Source of the DNA: Winogradskyella luteola
GTDB taxonomy: Bacteria; Bacteroidota; Bacteroidia; Flavobacteriales; Flavobacteriaceae
Assembly (NCBI RefSeq): GCF_019203985.1
Contig: NZ_JAGSPD010000008.1
Span: 120,837 to 184,836 of the forward strand
Length of the DNA: 64,000 nt
Reading direction: 5' to 3'
The translations under genes were made by a program, and so were the position numbers. Of this stretch, positions 46,762 to 55,187 are shown piece after piece (within the stretch, counting starts at the first letter, position 1; each line of letters starts with the position of its first letter). The notes beneath the pieces are model-generated. The model was not told the origin of the DNA. It was given only the letters and a program-made list of their open reading frames with translations, and made no database searches.

Positions 46762-47763
46762 ATGGATTCTACAGTAGCAAATGCTGGTACAGAAGAAAAA
46801 ACTTGGGGAGGCGGAAACCAACCGCTAAAAGCAAGTTATGGAAAGATGATGATGTGGTTCTTCATTGTATCAGATGCATTAACATTTTCAGGTTTCTTAG
46901 CCGCTTATGGTTTTTCTAGGTTCAAGTTTATAAAAGAATGGCCAATTGCAGATGAAGTGTTTACTCACGTGCCATTTTTACATGGTCAAGAGTTACCGAT
47001 GATTTATGTAGCGTTCATGACGTTTATTCTTATCATGTCTTCTGTAACTATGGTATTGGCCGTAGATGCAGGCCATCACATGAACAAAGCCAAGGTTACT
47101 TTATACATGTTTTTAACCATCATTGGTGGTGCTATATTCGTTGGGTCCCAAGCTTGGGAATGGGCTACATTTATTCAAGGAGATTATGGTGCTGTACAAA
47201 CAAAAGGTGGTAATATTTTACAATTTGGTGAATATGTCAATGTAGATGGTGAAGAAAAATTTAAGCGCATATCAATAGATGAATTTGCGGTGCCAATAGC
47301 TGATGTACGTGTAGAGCACGAGAGAAAGAATGGCTTATGGTTTAGAGAAGAAGCAAGTTTGCCTCCATATACCGTAAATGAAATCTACACAGGTTTGGCT
47401 GCCAATGATAACATTTTGGTAAGAACGCAAATTATAAATGAAGAAGGAGAAAAAACTGTACTCTCTAGAGAAGAATCTCTAAGGCAAATTAAAGACAATG
47501 GAAAGCTGGTTGTAAAAGGAGCAAACCTTCACGTTAATGAATACGGAACAGCATTGTTTGCAGATTTCTTTTTCTTTATTACAGGATTTCACGGATTCCA
47601 CGTATTTTCTGGTGTAGTAATAAACATTATCATATTCTTTAATGTTATTCTGGGAACTTACGAAAGACGAGGCAGCTACGAAATGGTAGAAAAAGTTGGA
47701 CTGTATTGGCACTTTGTCGATTTGGTTTGGGTATTTGTATTTACATTCTTCTACTTAGTATAA
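46762..47763 (+). CDS. Cytochrome c oxidase subunit III with a large soluble insertion
   Basis: 333 residues. Three N-terminal helices (MMMWFFIVSDALTFSGFL near 29, then about 84-105 and 115-132) and two C-terminal helices (TGFHGFHVFSGVVINIIIFF near 273; YWHFVDLVWVFVFTFFYLV at the end) match subunit III. Between them, at about 143-255, lies a hydrophilic beta-rich insertion of some 110 residues absent from the short paralogue. It would face the periplasm or cytoplasm near the ACIII interface; its role is unknown. Confidence 0.9.
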   Translation: MDSTVANAGTEEKTWGGGNQPLKASYGKMMMWFFIVSDALTFSGFLAAYGFSRFKFIKEWPIADEVFTHVPFLHGQELPMIYVAFMTFILIMSSVTMVLAVDAGHHMNKAKVTLYMFLTIIGGAIFVGSQAWEWATFIQGDYGAVQTKGGNILQFGEYVNVDGEEKFKRISIDEFAVPIADVRVEHERKNGLWFREEASLPPYTVNEIYTGLAANDNILVRTQIINEEGEKTVLSREESLRQIKDNGKLVVKGANLHVNEYGTALFADFFFFITGFHGFHVFSGVVINIIIFFNVILGTYERRGSYEMVEKVGLYWHFVDLVWVFVFTFFYLV

Positions 47764-47783
47764 AAGCAATTTAAGATTCAGTT

Positions 47784-48230
47784 ATGGCACACGAACATAA
47801 ATTAGAAATATTTAGAGGACTTTGGAAATTTAAGTCTAATACTCAAAAAATTTGGGGCGTTTTGGCCTTTTTAACTTTAGTTACTGCAGTTGAGGTTATA
47901 CTTGGTATATATAAGCCAGAAGGTCTTATGGAGCCTTGGATGACGCCTTTTGAAGGTGGTTTCTTTGCAACGCTTATGAATATTATTTTTTCAGCGTTTA
48001 TATATATGAAGCCTTTAAATTTAATCTTCATCATATTAACCATTGTTAAAGCGTACTATATTACTTGGGATTTTATGCACATGCGAGATGAAACCAAAGC
48101 ATTGAGACGTATGGTAGTTTGGACAGGTGTTTTCCTTATCTGTTATTTAATTTTCATCCTTTTGCAAGAAGGAGGCTACGTTTTTGAGGTATACAATGCT
48201 GAAGATGCTATTATTAAAAGAGATTTTTAA
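47784..48230 (+). CDS. Cytochrome c oxidase subunit IV family protein
   Basis: 148 residues with three helices (about 24-42, 66-90 and 108-128) and the pattern KIWGVLAFLTLVTAVEVILGI, then MHMRDETKALRRMV between helices two and three. This fits the small CoxD/subunit IV family of bacterial oxidases. It stabilises CuB binding or the complex in related systems. It follows the long subunit III by 20 bp and ends the structural-gene part of the operon; a terminator follows. Confidence 0.88.
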   Translation: MAHEHKLEIFRGLWKFKSNTQKIWGVLAFLTLVTAVEVILGIYKPEGLMEPWMTPFEGGFFATLMNIIFSAFIYMKPLNLIFIILTIVKAYYITWDFMHMRDETKALRRMVVWTGVFLICYLIFILLQEGGYVFEVYNAEDAIIKRDF

Positions 48231-48248
48231 ATTCACAATAGAAGCTAG

Positions 48249-48267
48249 CACCGAGCTTGTCGAAGTG
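48249..48267. repeat. Short intergenic repeat remnant (GAGCTTGTCGAAGTG type)
   Basis: CACCGAGCTTGTCGAAGTG resembles a short sequence scattered between genes in many Flavobacteriaceae (recalled, not searched here). It sits just before the terminator. Similar but more degraded traces occur near 24434 and 25938. Confidence 0.4.
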
Positions 48268-48281
48268 TTAAATAAGATATT

Positions 48282-48311
48282 AAAAGGTGGTTTTTCTAAA
48301 CCACCTTTTTT
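48282..48311 (+). terminator. Terminator after the oxidase subunit IV gene
   Basis: Stem AAAAGGTGGTTT (48282-48293) / AAACCACCTTTT (48298-48309), loop TTCT, followed by T residues. It separates the oxidase subunits from the SCO/DUF420 assembly genes. Confidence 0.88.
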
Positions 48312-48349
48312 ATTTTTGCATTCCAAATATTTGTTATCTCATATAACAT

Positions 48350-49045
48350 ATGAAAGTTAATAAAACCAAACGTTACGTAGTTCTAAGTATCCTGTTTTTT
48401 TTGCCAGTAGCGTTTTTATTGATGCTATACCCGTCAACGCATAATTATGACCCATTAGAGGTCGTGAATAGAGATGTAAAAGAGATTTCAATTTCCGAAG
48501 ATATAAAACTGCAAGACCATATTACAGTTTTGGCTTTTTTTGGAAAGAATCCAATGAACAATAGTACTTCGGCATTAAACCTTAAAGAATTGGTATATGA
48601 TAAATTTAAGGGCTTTAAAAAATTTCAGATTGTTGTAGTAGCACCAATAGGATCTGAAGGTAATTATTCCGAATTAAAAAAAGAAGTTGCTCGGTACGAA
48701 GACCTTAGGTTTTGGCATTATATATTCCGTACAGAAGAAGATATCAAAACAATTTATAAAAGCTTAAAGGCTCACACAAATCTAGACGCAGATTTAGCAA
48801 CGAATAATGTCTTTATTATAGACAAAGATAAAAACCAGCGTGGACGATTAGATGATAGAGAGGATAATGAAAAAGAGCAAAATAAACCAGTACGTCAGTT
48901 ATATGCCTACAATTGTATTGAAGTTGCAGAAATAAAGAATAAAATGAGTGACGATATGCGCATTTTATTTACGGAATACCGTCAAAAACGTAAAGGTGAG
49001 TTCGACTCTAATAAAAGGCGCGAAAAAGAATTAAAAAATGAGTAA
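48350..49045 (+). CDS. Membrane-anchored SCO-like thioredoxin-fold protein without active-site cysteines
   Basis: 231 residues with one N-terminal membrane helix (about 8-26). The rest has the order expected for an SCO/thioredoxin fold: ITVLAFFGKNPMNN (where SCO has its Cys pair), KFQIVVVAP, LRFWHYIFRTEEDIKTIY and NNVFIIDKDKNQRGRLD. The CxxxC motif is absent, so it cannot bind copper through the normal site. It overlaps the true SCO gene by 8 bases, which points to co-production, perhaps as a partner subunit. Assignment to the fold is by pattern only. Confidence 0.7.
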   Translation: MKVNKTKRYVVLSILFFLPVAFLLMLYPSTHNYDPLEVVNRDVKEISISEDIKLQDHITVLAFFGKNPMNNSTSALNLKELVYDKFKGFKKFQIVVVAPIGSEGNYSELKKEVARYEDLRFWHYIFRTEEDIKTIYKSLKAHTNLDADLATNNVFIIDKDKNQRGRLDDREDNEKEQNKPVRQLYAYNCIEVAEIKNKMSDDMRILFTEYRQKRKGEFDSNKRREKELKNE

Positions 49046-49787
49046 AAAAACTAACTATTCTTACGTAGGTATTGCATTTATCTTGTTGGTATTCGGAATT
49101 ATTTTTATTCCAAAAATTATTGACAGAATTAATGCAGATGATTTTACAAGAGATGAAAGCCGAAGTGAAGAAGTATCTGCGTTAAATAAGGATGCTAAAA
49201 GTGATTTGGCCTACCTTGAAATTGATAAAAAGCCTAAAAAAGTACCAGTGTTTAGTTTTACTAATCAAGATGGGAAAACGATAACCAATGCCGATTATTT
49301 AGGAAAGGTTTATGTGGTAGAATTTTTCTTCACTACTTGCCCTACTATTTGTCCAATTATGAATCGTAATTTGGTTGAGGTACAAGATCATTTCAAAAAT
49401 TTTGAAAATTTTGGAGTAGCATCGTTTACGATCAACCCAGAAATAGATACGCCAGAGGTGTTAAAAAGGTATGCCCAAAACTATGGTATTACAAACCCAA
49501 ATTGGCACTTAATGACAGGAGATGAAACCGACATCTACAAATTAGCAAACGAAGGCTTTAATCTCTACACTTCAAAAGATGAAACCGTAGAAGGTGGCTT
49601 CGAGCATTCTGGTAATTTTGCCCTCATAGATAAGGAAGGCTTTATCCGTTCTCGTAAAGATGAATTTGGTAATCCAATTATATTTTATAACGGATTAATT
49701 GCCGAGGCAGATGGTGAAGACGAAGATGGTATTCCGCAGGAGATTACAATATTAAAAGAAGATATATCCAAACTATTAAAGGAGTAA
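49038..49787 (+). CDS. SCO family copper chaperone
   Basis: 249 residues: one N-terminal membrane helix, then a thioredoxin-fold SCO domain with the copper site TCPTICPIMNRN (Cys-x3-Cys, near 97) and the distal His in GGFEHSGNFALID (near 196). SCO proteins deliver copper to, or reduce the thiols of, the CuA site in oxidase subunit II. Located in the oxidase assembly cluster; its start lies inside the preceding cysteine-less paralogue-like gene. Confidence 0.93.
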   Translation: MSKKTNYSYVGIAFILLVFGIIFIPKIIDRINADDFTRDESRSEEVSALNKDAKSDLAYLEIDKKPKKVPVFSFTNQDGKTITNADYLGKVYVVEFFFTTCPTICPIMNRNLVEVQDHFKNFENFGVASFTINPEIDTPEVLKRYAQNYGITNPNWHLMTGDETDIYKLANEGFNLYTSKDETVEGGFEHSGNFALIDKEGFIRSRKDEFGNPIIFYNGLIAEADGEDEDGIPQEITILKEDISKLLKE

Positions 49788-49851
49788 ATTTGTCACTCAA
49801 AATTTTGATGCTTATTGTAATTGAAACGAAGGTAAAGAATCAAAAAACATT

Positions 49852-50397
49852 ATGAATTCAATAGATATAGAAAAAGAAAAAAAATATAATAAGTGGATTG
49901 TGGCACTGTCAATTATAATTCCATTGGCAGTGGCAGCATTGTTTAGTGTTAATTTAAAACGCTTAGGATTCGATATAGAGCCACTAAGTTTTTTACCACC
50001 GATTTATGCATCTGTAAATGCACTTACTGCAATAGTATTAGTAATCGCTGTTGTAATGATTAAAAAAGGAAATAGAAAATTGCACGAAAAACTCATGAAG
50101 TTTGCTATATGTCTTTCAGTGTCATTTCTAGTAATGTATGTCGCCTATCATATGACAAGTGATTCCACTAAGTTTGGTGGAGAAGGTATGGTAAAGTATA
50201 TATACTATTTTATTCTAATCACGCATATTTTATTATCTATTGTCATTATTCCTTTTGTTTTAATTACGTATGTCAGGGCTATTACCAATAATATTGAGCG
50301 CCATAAAAAAATAGCAAAAATTACATTTCCACTATGGCTTTATGTCGCTGTAACAGGAGTTGTAGTTTATCTAATGATTTCACCATATTATACATAA
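49852..50397 (+). CDS. DUF420 membrane protein (CtaM-like oxidase assembly)
   Basis: 181 residues with five membrane helices. Conserved histidines of the family are in LHEKLMKFAICLSVSFL, VAYHMTSD, LITHILLSIV and RHKKIAKIT. DUF420 includes CtaM, required for assembly of heme A-containing oxidases in Staphylococcus aureus, perhaps by binding heme. The position directly after SCO fits a role in maturing the coxA oxidase. The stop is one base from the next start. Confidence 0.88.
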   Translation: MNSIDIEKEKKYNKWIVALSIIIPLAVAALFSVNLKRLGFDIEPLSFLPPIYASVNALTAIVLVIAVVMIKKGNRKLHEKLMKFAICLSVSFLVMYVAYHMTSDSTKFGGEGMVKYIYYFILITHILLSIVIIPFVLITYVRAITNNIERHKKIAKITFPLWLYVAVTGVVVYLMISPYYT

Positions 50398-50398
50398 C

Positions 50399-50641
50399 AT
50401 GAAAAAGAAAGTTGTCTTTTCTCTTTTTTCTTTTCTCTTTTTTCTTCAAACAAAAGCGCAATGTGCTATGTGCAGGGCAGTTTTAGAAAGTGGTGAAGAT
50501 CAATCTGCTGCAGAGGGTATTAATGATGGTATTATGTTTCTAATGGCTGTACCATATATTTTGGTAGCGGTAATTGGCTATATTGTTTACAGAACTTACA
50601 ATAATTCTCAAAAGTCTAAAAATATAGACAAAACACTGTAA
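50399..50641 (+). CDS. Small exported membrane protein with a CxxC motif
   Basis: 80 residues. A signal peptide (SLFSFLFFLQTKAQ) would leave a mature protein that begins almost at once with CAMC (QCAMCRAVLE), then a short acidic stretch, one membrane helix (about 48-66) and a polar tail. The family is not one I can name. The CxxC near the periplasmic surface, together with the immediate neighbours SCO and DUF420, suggests a thiol or copper role in oxidase assembly; this is inference. Confidence 0.75.
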   Translation: MKKKVVFSLFSFLFFLQTKAQCAMCRAVLESGEDQSAAEGINDGIMFLMAVPYILVAVIGYIVYRTYNNSQKSKNIDKTL

Positions 50642-50757
50642 CATTTTCTTATTTAATCAGTCTTAATCATTAAGAGTTTACAATTAATTCTTAACAGTTT
50701 GTTGGCATAAAAGCCATACGGATTTGCTTAAAATTGTACTCTTTAACCACCCAGTCT

Positions 50758-51459
50758 ATGATCCAGATTAAGAATTTACACAAATCTTATCACATGGGAA
50801 GCAATTCGCTTCATGTTCTTAAAGGCATTAATTTTGATGTTAAAGCAGGGGAACTGGTATCCATTATGGGCTCATCAGGCTCAGGTAAATCTACATTATT
50901 AAATATCTTGGGTATGTTGGATGAAGCGGATAAAGGAGAATACATTCTCGATAATGTGCCAATTAAAAACCTCAATGAAAAAATAGCGGCTAAGTATAGA
51001 AATGAGTTTCTTGGGTTTATCTTTCAATCTTTCAACCTTATCAACTACAAAAGTGCTTTAGACAACGTATCTATGCCATTGTACTACAAAGGCGTAAAGC
51101 GAAAAGAACGAACCGATAGAGCCATGCACTACTTAGAAAAAGTAGGTTTGGCTGAGTGGTCGCATCACCTACCTAGTGAATTATCTGGTGGGCAAAAGCA
51201 GCGTGTTGCCATTGCTAGAGCTTTGGCAAGTGATCCAAAAGTGTTATTGGCAGACGAACCAACAGGAGCTTTGGACACCAAAACATCTTATGAGGTTATG
51301 GAATTAATTCAAGGCATTAATGACGAAGGAAAAACGATTCTGGTTGTTACCCACGAGCACGACATTGCGCAAATGACCAAACGAATCGTTAACTTAAAGG
51401 ATGGTGTTATTATCGATGATAGTAAAGTAGAACAAGTTAGAGCATCACAACATGTTTGA
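50758..51459 (+). CDS. ABC exporter ATPase (MacB/LolD type)
   Basis: 233 residues from ATG 50758 (MIQIKNLHKSYHMG). Walker A GSSGSGKST (near 40), Q-loop FIFQSFNLI, signature LSGGQKQRVAIARAL (near 142), Walker B VLLADEPTGALD and H-loop VVTHEHD. This type pairs with FtsX-fold permeases and works from the periplasm in tripartite pumps. It overlaps the first permease by 8 bases. It is the only ATPase for the two permeases that follow. Confidence 0.94.
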   Translation: MIQIKNLHKSYHMGSNSLHVLKGINFDVKAGELVSIMGSSGSGKSTLLNILGMLDEADKGEYILDNVPIKNLNEKIAAKYRNEFLGFIFQSFNLINYKSALDNVSMPLYYKGVKRKERTDRAMHYLEKVGLAEWSHHLPSELSGGQKQRVAIARALASDPKVLLADEPTGALDTKTSYEVMELIQGINDEGKTILVVTHEHDIAQMTKRIVNLKDGVIIDDSKVEQVRASQHV

Positions 51460-52696
51460 TATAGAGCGTTGGCAAGAAATATTCGAAACTTTACGCAAAA
51501 ACAAATTGCGAACCTTCCTTACGGGACTTTCTGTGTTTATTGGCATATTCATATTGGTTATGCTCTTAGGGTTTAGTACAGGTATCTCAAATGGTGTAAG
51601 ATCTCAGTTCGAACAAGACGCTACTAATAGAATTTCTGTATGGACGGGAGTTACTACAAAAGGTTATAAAGGTTTAAATCCAGGACGTTATGTTCAATTA
51701 AAGAACTCTAGTTTTGAAGCTGTTCAAAATAAATACGATGACTTACTGGAATATCGCACTAAAGATTATATGATATGGGGCGGAACAGTAACCTATAAAA
51801 ATGAAACAGGAAACTTTCGTATCCGTGGCACTTTGCCAGATAACCAGTTTATCGAAAACGCAGATATAGGATCTGGTCGTTTTGTGAGTCAATCTGATTT
51901 ACAAAACAATAAAAAAGTTGCTGTGATTGGTAATAAAATGAAGAAAGACCTTTTTAAAGATGAAGATCCAATAGATAAGAACATTCAAATCTTTGGGATG
52001 AACTTTAAGGTTATTGGTGTTTTTTACGATCCTGGAGGGGATAGGGAGGAAAGCCAAGTTTATATTCCTGTTACTACTGCCCAACAAGTTTTTAATGCGG
52101 GCGATAACATTAGAAACATGGCATTTACCGTAAAAATGGCAAATAACTTTGATCAGGCTGTAGCTCAATCTACCGCAATTGCAGAAGGTATAGAAGCTCA
52201 AATTAAAGAAATACATACCGTTGCACCAGACGACCAAAGTGCTGTTAGAGTAAATAACACACTAGAAGAAGCGAAAAAAATATATTCCCTAATAGCGACA
52301 ATCCAAGCCGTATTTTGGTTTGTAGGAATAGGAACTATCATCGCAGGCATTGTTGGTGTAGGTAACATTATGCTTATTGTTGTTAAAGAACGAACCAAGG
52401 AAATAGGAATAAGAAAAGCTTTGGGTGCATTACCAATGTCTATCGTTGGGATGATATTACAGGAAGCTGTTTTTGTAACAATGTTTGCCGGATTATTTGG
52501 GTTGATTTTTGGCTTAGGTTTGCTAGAGCTTGTTGGGCCTCAAATTGAAAGTGACTTCATAAAATACCCTCAAGTGAATTTTAATATCGCATTAACAACA
52601 GTGTTTTTATTAGTTATTGCAGGTGCATTGGCAGGATTTATTCCAGCTTACAGAGCCGCAAAAATTAAACCTATTGTAGCCCTAAGAGACGAATAA
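51452..52696 (+). CDS. MacB/FtsX-type ABC permease, first copy
   Basis: 414 residues. One N-terminal helix (NKLRTFLTGLSVFIGIFILVM near 20-36), a large periplasmic MacB_PCD domain (about 45-270), then three C-terminal FtsX helices with the conserved VVKERTKEIGIRKALGA (near 313). Such permeases move substrates from the periplasm rather than across the inner membrane. The next gene is a paralogue beginning right after this stop, which suggests a heterodimeric pump. Confidence 0.92.
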   Translation: MFDIERWQEIFETLRKNKLRTFLTGLSVFIGIFILVMLLGFSTGISNGVRSQFEQDATNRISVWTGVTTKGYKGLNPGRYVQLKNSSFEAVQNKYDDLLEYRTKDYMIWGGTVTYKNETGNFRIRGTLPDNQFIENADIGSGRFVSQSDLQNNKKVAVIGNKMKKDLFKDEDPIDKNIQIFGMNFKVIGVFYDPGGDREESQVYIPVTTAQQVFNAGDNIRNMAFTVKMANNFDQAVAQSTAIAEGIEAQIKEIHTVAPDDQSAVRVNNTLEEAKKIYSLIATIQAVFWFVGIGTIIAGIVGVGNIMLIVVKERTKEIGIRKALGALPMSIVGMILQEAVFVTMFAGLFGLIFGLGLLELVGPQIESDFIKYPQVNFNIALTTVFLLVIAGALAGFIPAYRAAKIKPIVALRDE

Positions 52697-53956
52697 ATGT
52701 TTAGTAAAGACCGTTGGAGCGAAATATTAGAAGCCTTAAATGCTAACAGGTTTAGAACCTTGTTAACGGCATTTGGTGTGTTTTGGGGAATAACCATTTT
52801 AGTTCTTTTGTTGGCATTGACCAATGGGTTAAAAAATGGTGTAACCGCAGATTTTGGCAATTTTGCTACTAACTCTATGTTTATGTGGACGCAAGGCACA
52901 TCTAAACCCTATAAGGGATTGCCCAAAGGACGACGATTTAATTACAAAATTGAAGATGTTGCAGCCATTAAATCAGAAATTCCCAATTTAAAATATGTAT
53001 CACCGAGAAATCAATTAGGAGGTTTTAGAGGTGCCAATAATGTAATCAGAGGCACAAAAACAGGTGCTTTTGAGATATATGGAGACTATCCAGAATATAT
53101 AAATCAACAGCCTATGGATATTCTTCAAGGGCGTTTTTTGAGTTATTCAGATATAAATACCAAGCGAAAAATATGTGTCATTGGTACTGGTGTCGTAAAA
53201 GGTCTGTACGATAAAGGAGAAGAGGTTTTAGGTACATACATAAAGATAAATGGTGTTAATTTTTTAGTTGTCGGAACTTTTAAGATGAGCAATAGTCAAG
53301 GTGACGATGAGCAAGATGCCAGTACAATTTATATTCCTTTTACCACATTTGGTCAGGCGTTTAACAGAGGAGAAAATGTGGGTTGGATGGCCATAACCGC
53401 AGAAGATAATGTGCCAATCACTACGATTAAGCAACAGGTTTTCGATTTAATGAAATCAAGGCACAAAGTTCACCCAGAAGATGATAGAGCTATTGGTCAC
53501 TTTGACTTAGCAGAACAATTTGGTCGCATTAGTGGCTTATTCTCAATATTAACTTTGGTGGGTTATTTTGTCGGGGCTTTGGTTTTAATTTCTGGTATTA
53601 TTGGGATTAATAATATCATGCTCATTGTAGTAAAAGAACGCACAAAGGAAATCGGTGTTAGGAGAGCTTTGGGCGCTACGCCTTGGATGATAAAAGGCCA
53701 AATTCTTCAAGAGAGTTTGGTACTTACTATTTTATCTGGCATGTTGGGCGTATCATTTGCTGCCCTAGTCATCTGGATTATGAATTCTATTTTAGACAAT
53801 GCAGGTGAGGTAGAAAATTTCGCAAACCCAAGTGTAAGTATGCAGGTTGTGTTTACAGCCTTAATCATATTAGTTGTTTCAGGTTTATTAGCGGGGTTAA
53901 TACCTGCAAATAGAGCTACAAAGATGAAACCTGTAGACGCATTAAGAGTAGAATAA
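52697..53956 (+). CDS. MacB/FtsX-type ABC permease, second copy
   Basis: 419 residues with the same layout as the preceding gene (RFRTLLTAFGVFWGITILVLLL near 18; VVKERTKEIGVRRALGATPW near 317). Its ATG follows directly after the previous stop. Two distinct permeases with one ATPase imply that the pump uses a heterodimer of membrane subunits. Confidence 0.92.
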   Translation: MFSKDRWSEILEALNANRFRTLLTAFGVFWGITILVLLLALTNGLKNGVTADFGNFATNSMFMWTQGTSKPYKGLPKGRRFNYKIEDVAAIKSEIPNLKYVSPRNQLGGFRGANNVIRGTKTGAFEIYGDYPEYINQQPMDILQGRFLSYSDINTKRKICVIGTGVVKGLYDKGEEVLGTYIKINGVNFLVVGTFKMSNSQGDDEQDASTIYIPFTTFGQAFNRGENVGWMAITAEDNVPITTIKQQVFDLMKSRHKVHPEDDRAIGHFDLAEQFGRISGLFSILTLVGYFVGALVLISGIIGINNIMLIVVKERTKEIGVRRALGATPWMIKGQILQESLVLTILSGMLGVSFAALVIWIMNSILDNAGEVENFANPSVSMQVVFTALIILVVSGLLAGLIPANRATKMKPVDALRVE

Positions 53957-53976
53957 AATTATAATTATATAGACGA

Positions 53977-55137
53977 ATGAAAAGAACAAAAACTGTAATC
54001 GCCTTAGTAGCCATAGTCATTGCTTTTGGTGTAGCCTTGTTTTATTTATGGAAAAAAAATCAGGAAGATCCTGTAACGTATACTTCAGAAAGTGCTACCG
54101 AGAAAACGATAGTTGTTAAAACTGTCGCTACTGGAAGTATTGTGCCAAAGGAAGAGGTTCTAATAAAACCTAATATTTCTGGTGTGGTAGAAGAAGTTTA
54201 TGTTGAAGCTGGCGAATATGTGAAGCAAGGGGATTTAATAGCACAGATTAAGGTCATACCTAATGTTTCAAACTTAACCAGCGCAAAAAATAATATAGCT
54301 TCAAACAGAACAGCTTTGCAGACTGCAGAAATTAACTATAAGACACAAAAGGCAATATACGACCGCCAAAAAGAATTGTTTGATAAAGGTGTCATTGCTG
54401 CCAATGAGTTCGATCAGGTAAACAACACCTATTTACAAGCTAAGCAACAGGTAGAGCAAGCTAGAATTAGTGTGACTCAGGCAAGGCAAAACTATGATAT
54501 CATTAAAACAGGAACAACATCTGGTTTAGGTAATATTGCCCAAACCCAAGTGAGAGCAACAGTTTCGGGCATGGTATTAGATGTGCCGGTAAAAGCAGGA
54601 AATCAAGTCATTGAAGCCAATAACTTTAATGAGGGCACATCAATTGCATCTTTGGCAGATGTTAAAAAAATGATTTTTGAAGGAAAGGTAGATGAGAGCG
54701 AAGTCGGAAAAATAAAAGAAGGATTACCGTTAGAGATTACCGTTGGAGCCATTGAGAACGAAAAATTTGATGCGGTTTTAGATTATATTGCGCCTAAAGG
54801 TGTTGCTGAGAATGGTGCAATCCAGTTTGAAATTAAAGGAACACTAAAAAAGATAGATTCTACATTTATAAGAGCTGGACTAAGTGCCAATGCATCCATT
54901 ATTTTAGATAAGGCCGAAAAGGTTTTGGCAATAAAAGAAGCTTTGGTTCAGTACGACAAGGAGACCAAAAAACCTTTTGTGGAGATTGAAGTTGGTGACC
55001 AGAAATATGAAAAAAAGGACGTGGAATTAGGAATTAGTGATGGTATTTTTGTAGAAGTAAAAAGTGGTATTTCAAAAGACGATAAAATAAAAGTTTGGAA
55101 TCAGGTACAAGGTGTGCCAAAATACGCACAACAATAA
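53977..55137 (+). CDS. Periplasmic adaptor (membrane fusion protein), first copy
   Basis: 386 residues: an N-terminal anchor helix, a barrel-sandwich half-motif (VVKTVATGSIVPKEEVLIKP near 46), a coiled-coil hairpin (about 100-180; KAIYDRQKELFDKGVIAANEFDQ), and the second half-motif plus beta-barrel (VRATVSGMVLDVPVKAGNQV near 190). This HlyD/RND adaptor type links the inner-membrane pump to TolC. It follows the permeases by 20 bp. Confidence 0.93.
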   Translation: MKRTKTVIALVAIVIAFGVALFYLWKKNQEDPVTYTSESATEKTIVVKTVATGSIVPKEEVLIKPNISGVVEEVYVEAGEYVKQGDLIAQIKVIPNVSNLTSAKNNIASNRTALQTAEINYKTQKAIYDRQKELFDKGVIAANEFDQVNNTYLQAKQQVEQARISVTQARQNYDIIKTGTTSGLGNIAQTQVRATVSGMVLDVPVKAGNQVIEANNFNEGTSIASLADVKKMIFEGKVDESEVGKIKEGLPLEITVGAIENEKFDAVLDYIAPKGVAENGAIQFEIKGTLKKIDSTFIRAGLSANASIILDKAEKVLAIKEALVQYDKETKKPFVEIEVGDQKYEKKDVELGISDGIFVEVKSGISKDDKIKVWNQVQGVPKYAQQ

Positions 55138-55187
55138 TTTTAACATTTAGTGTAACACATTAAGATTTGTTTAGACATATAGACATC

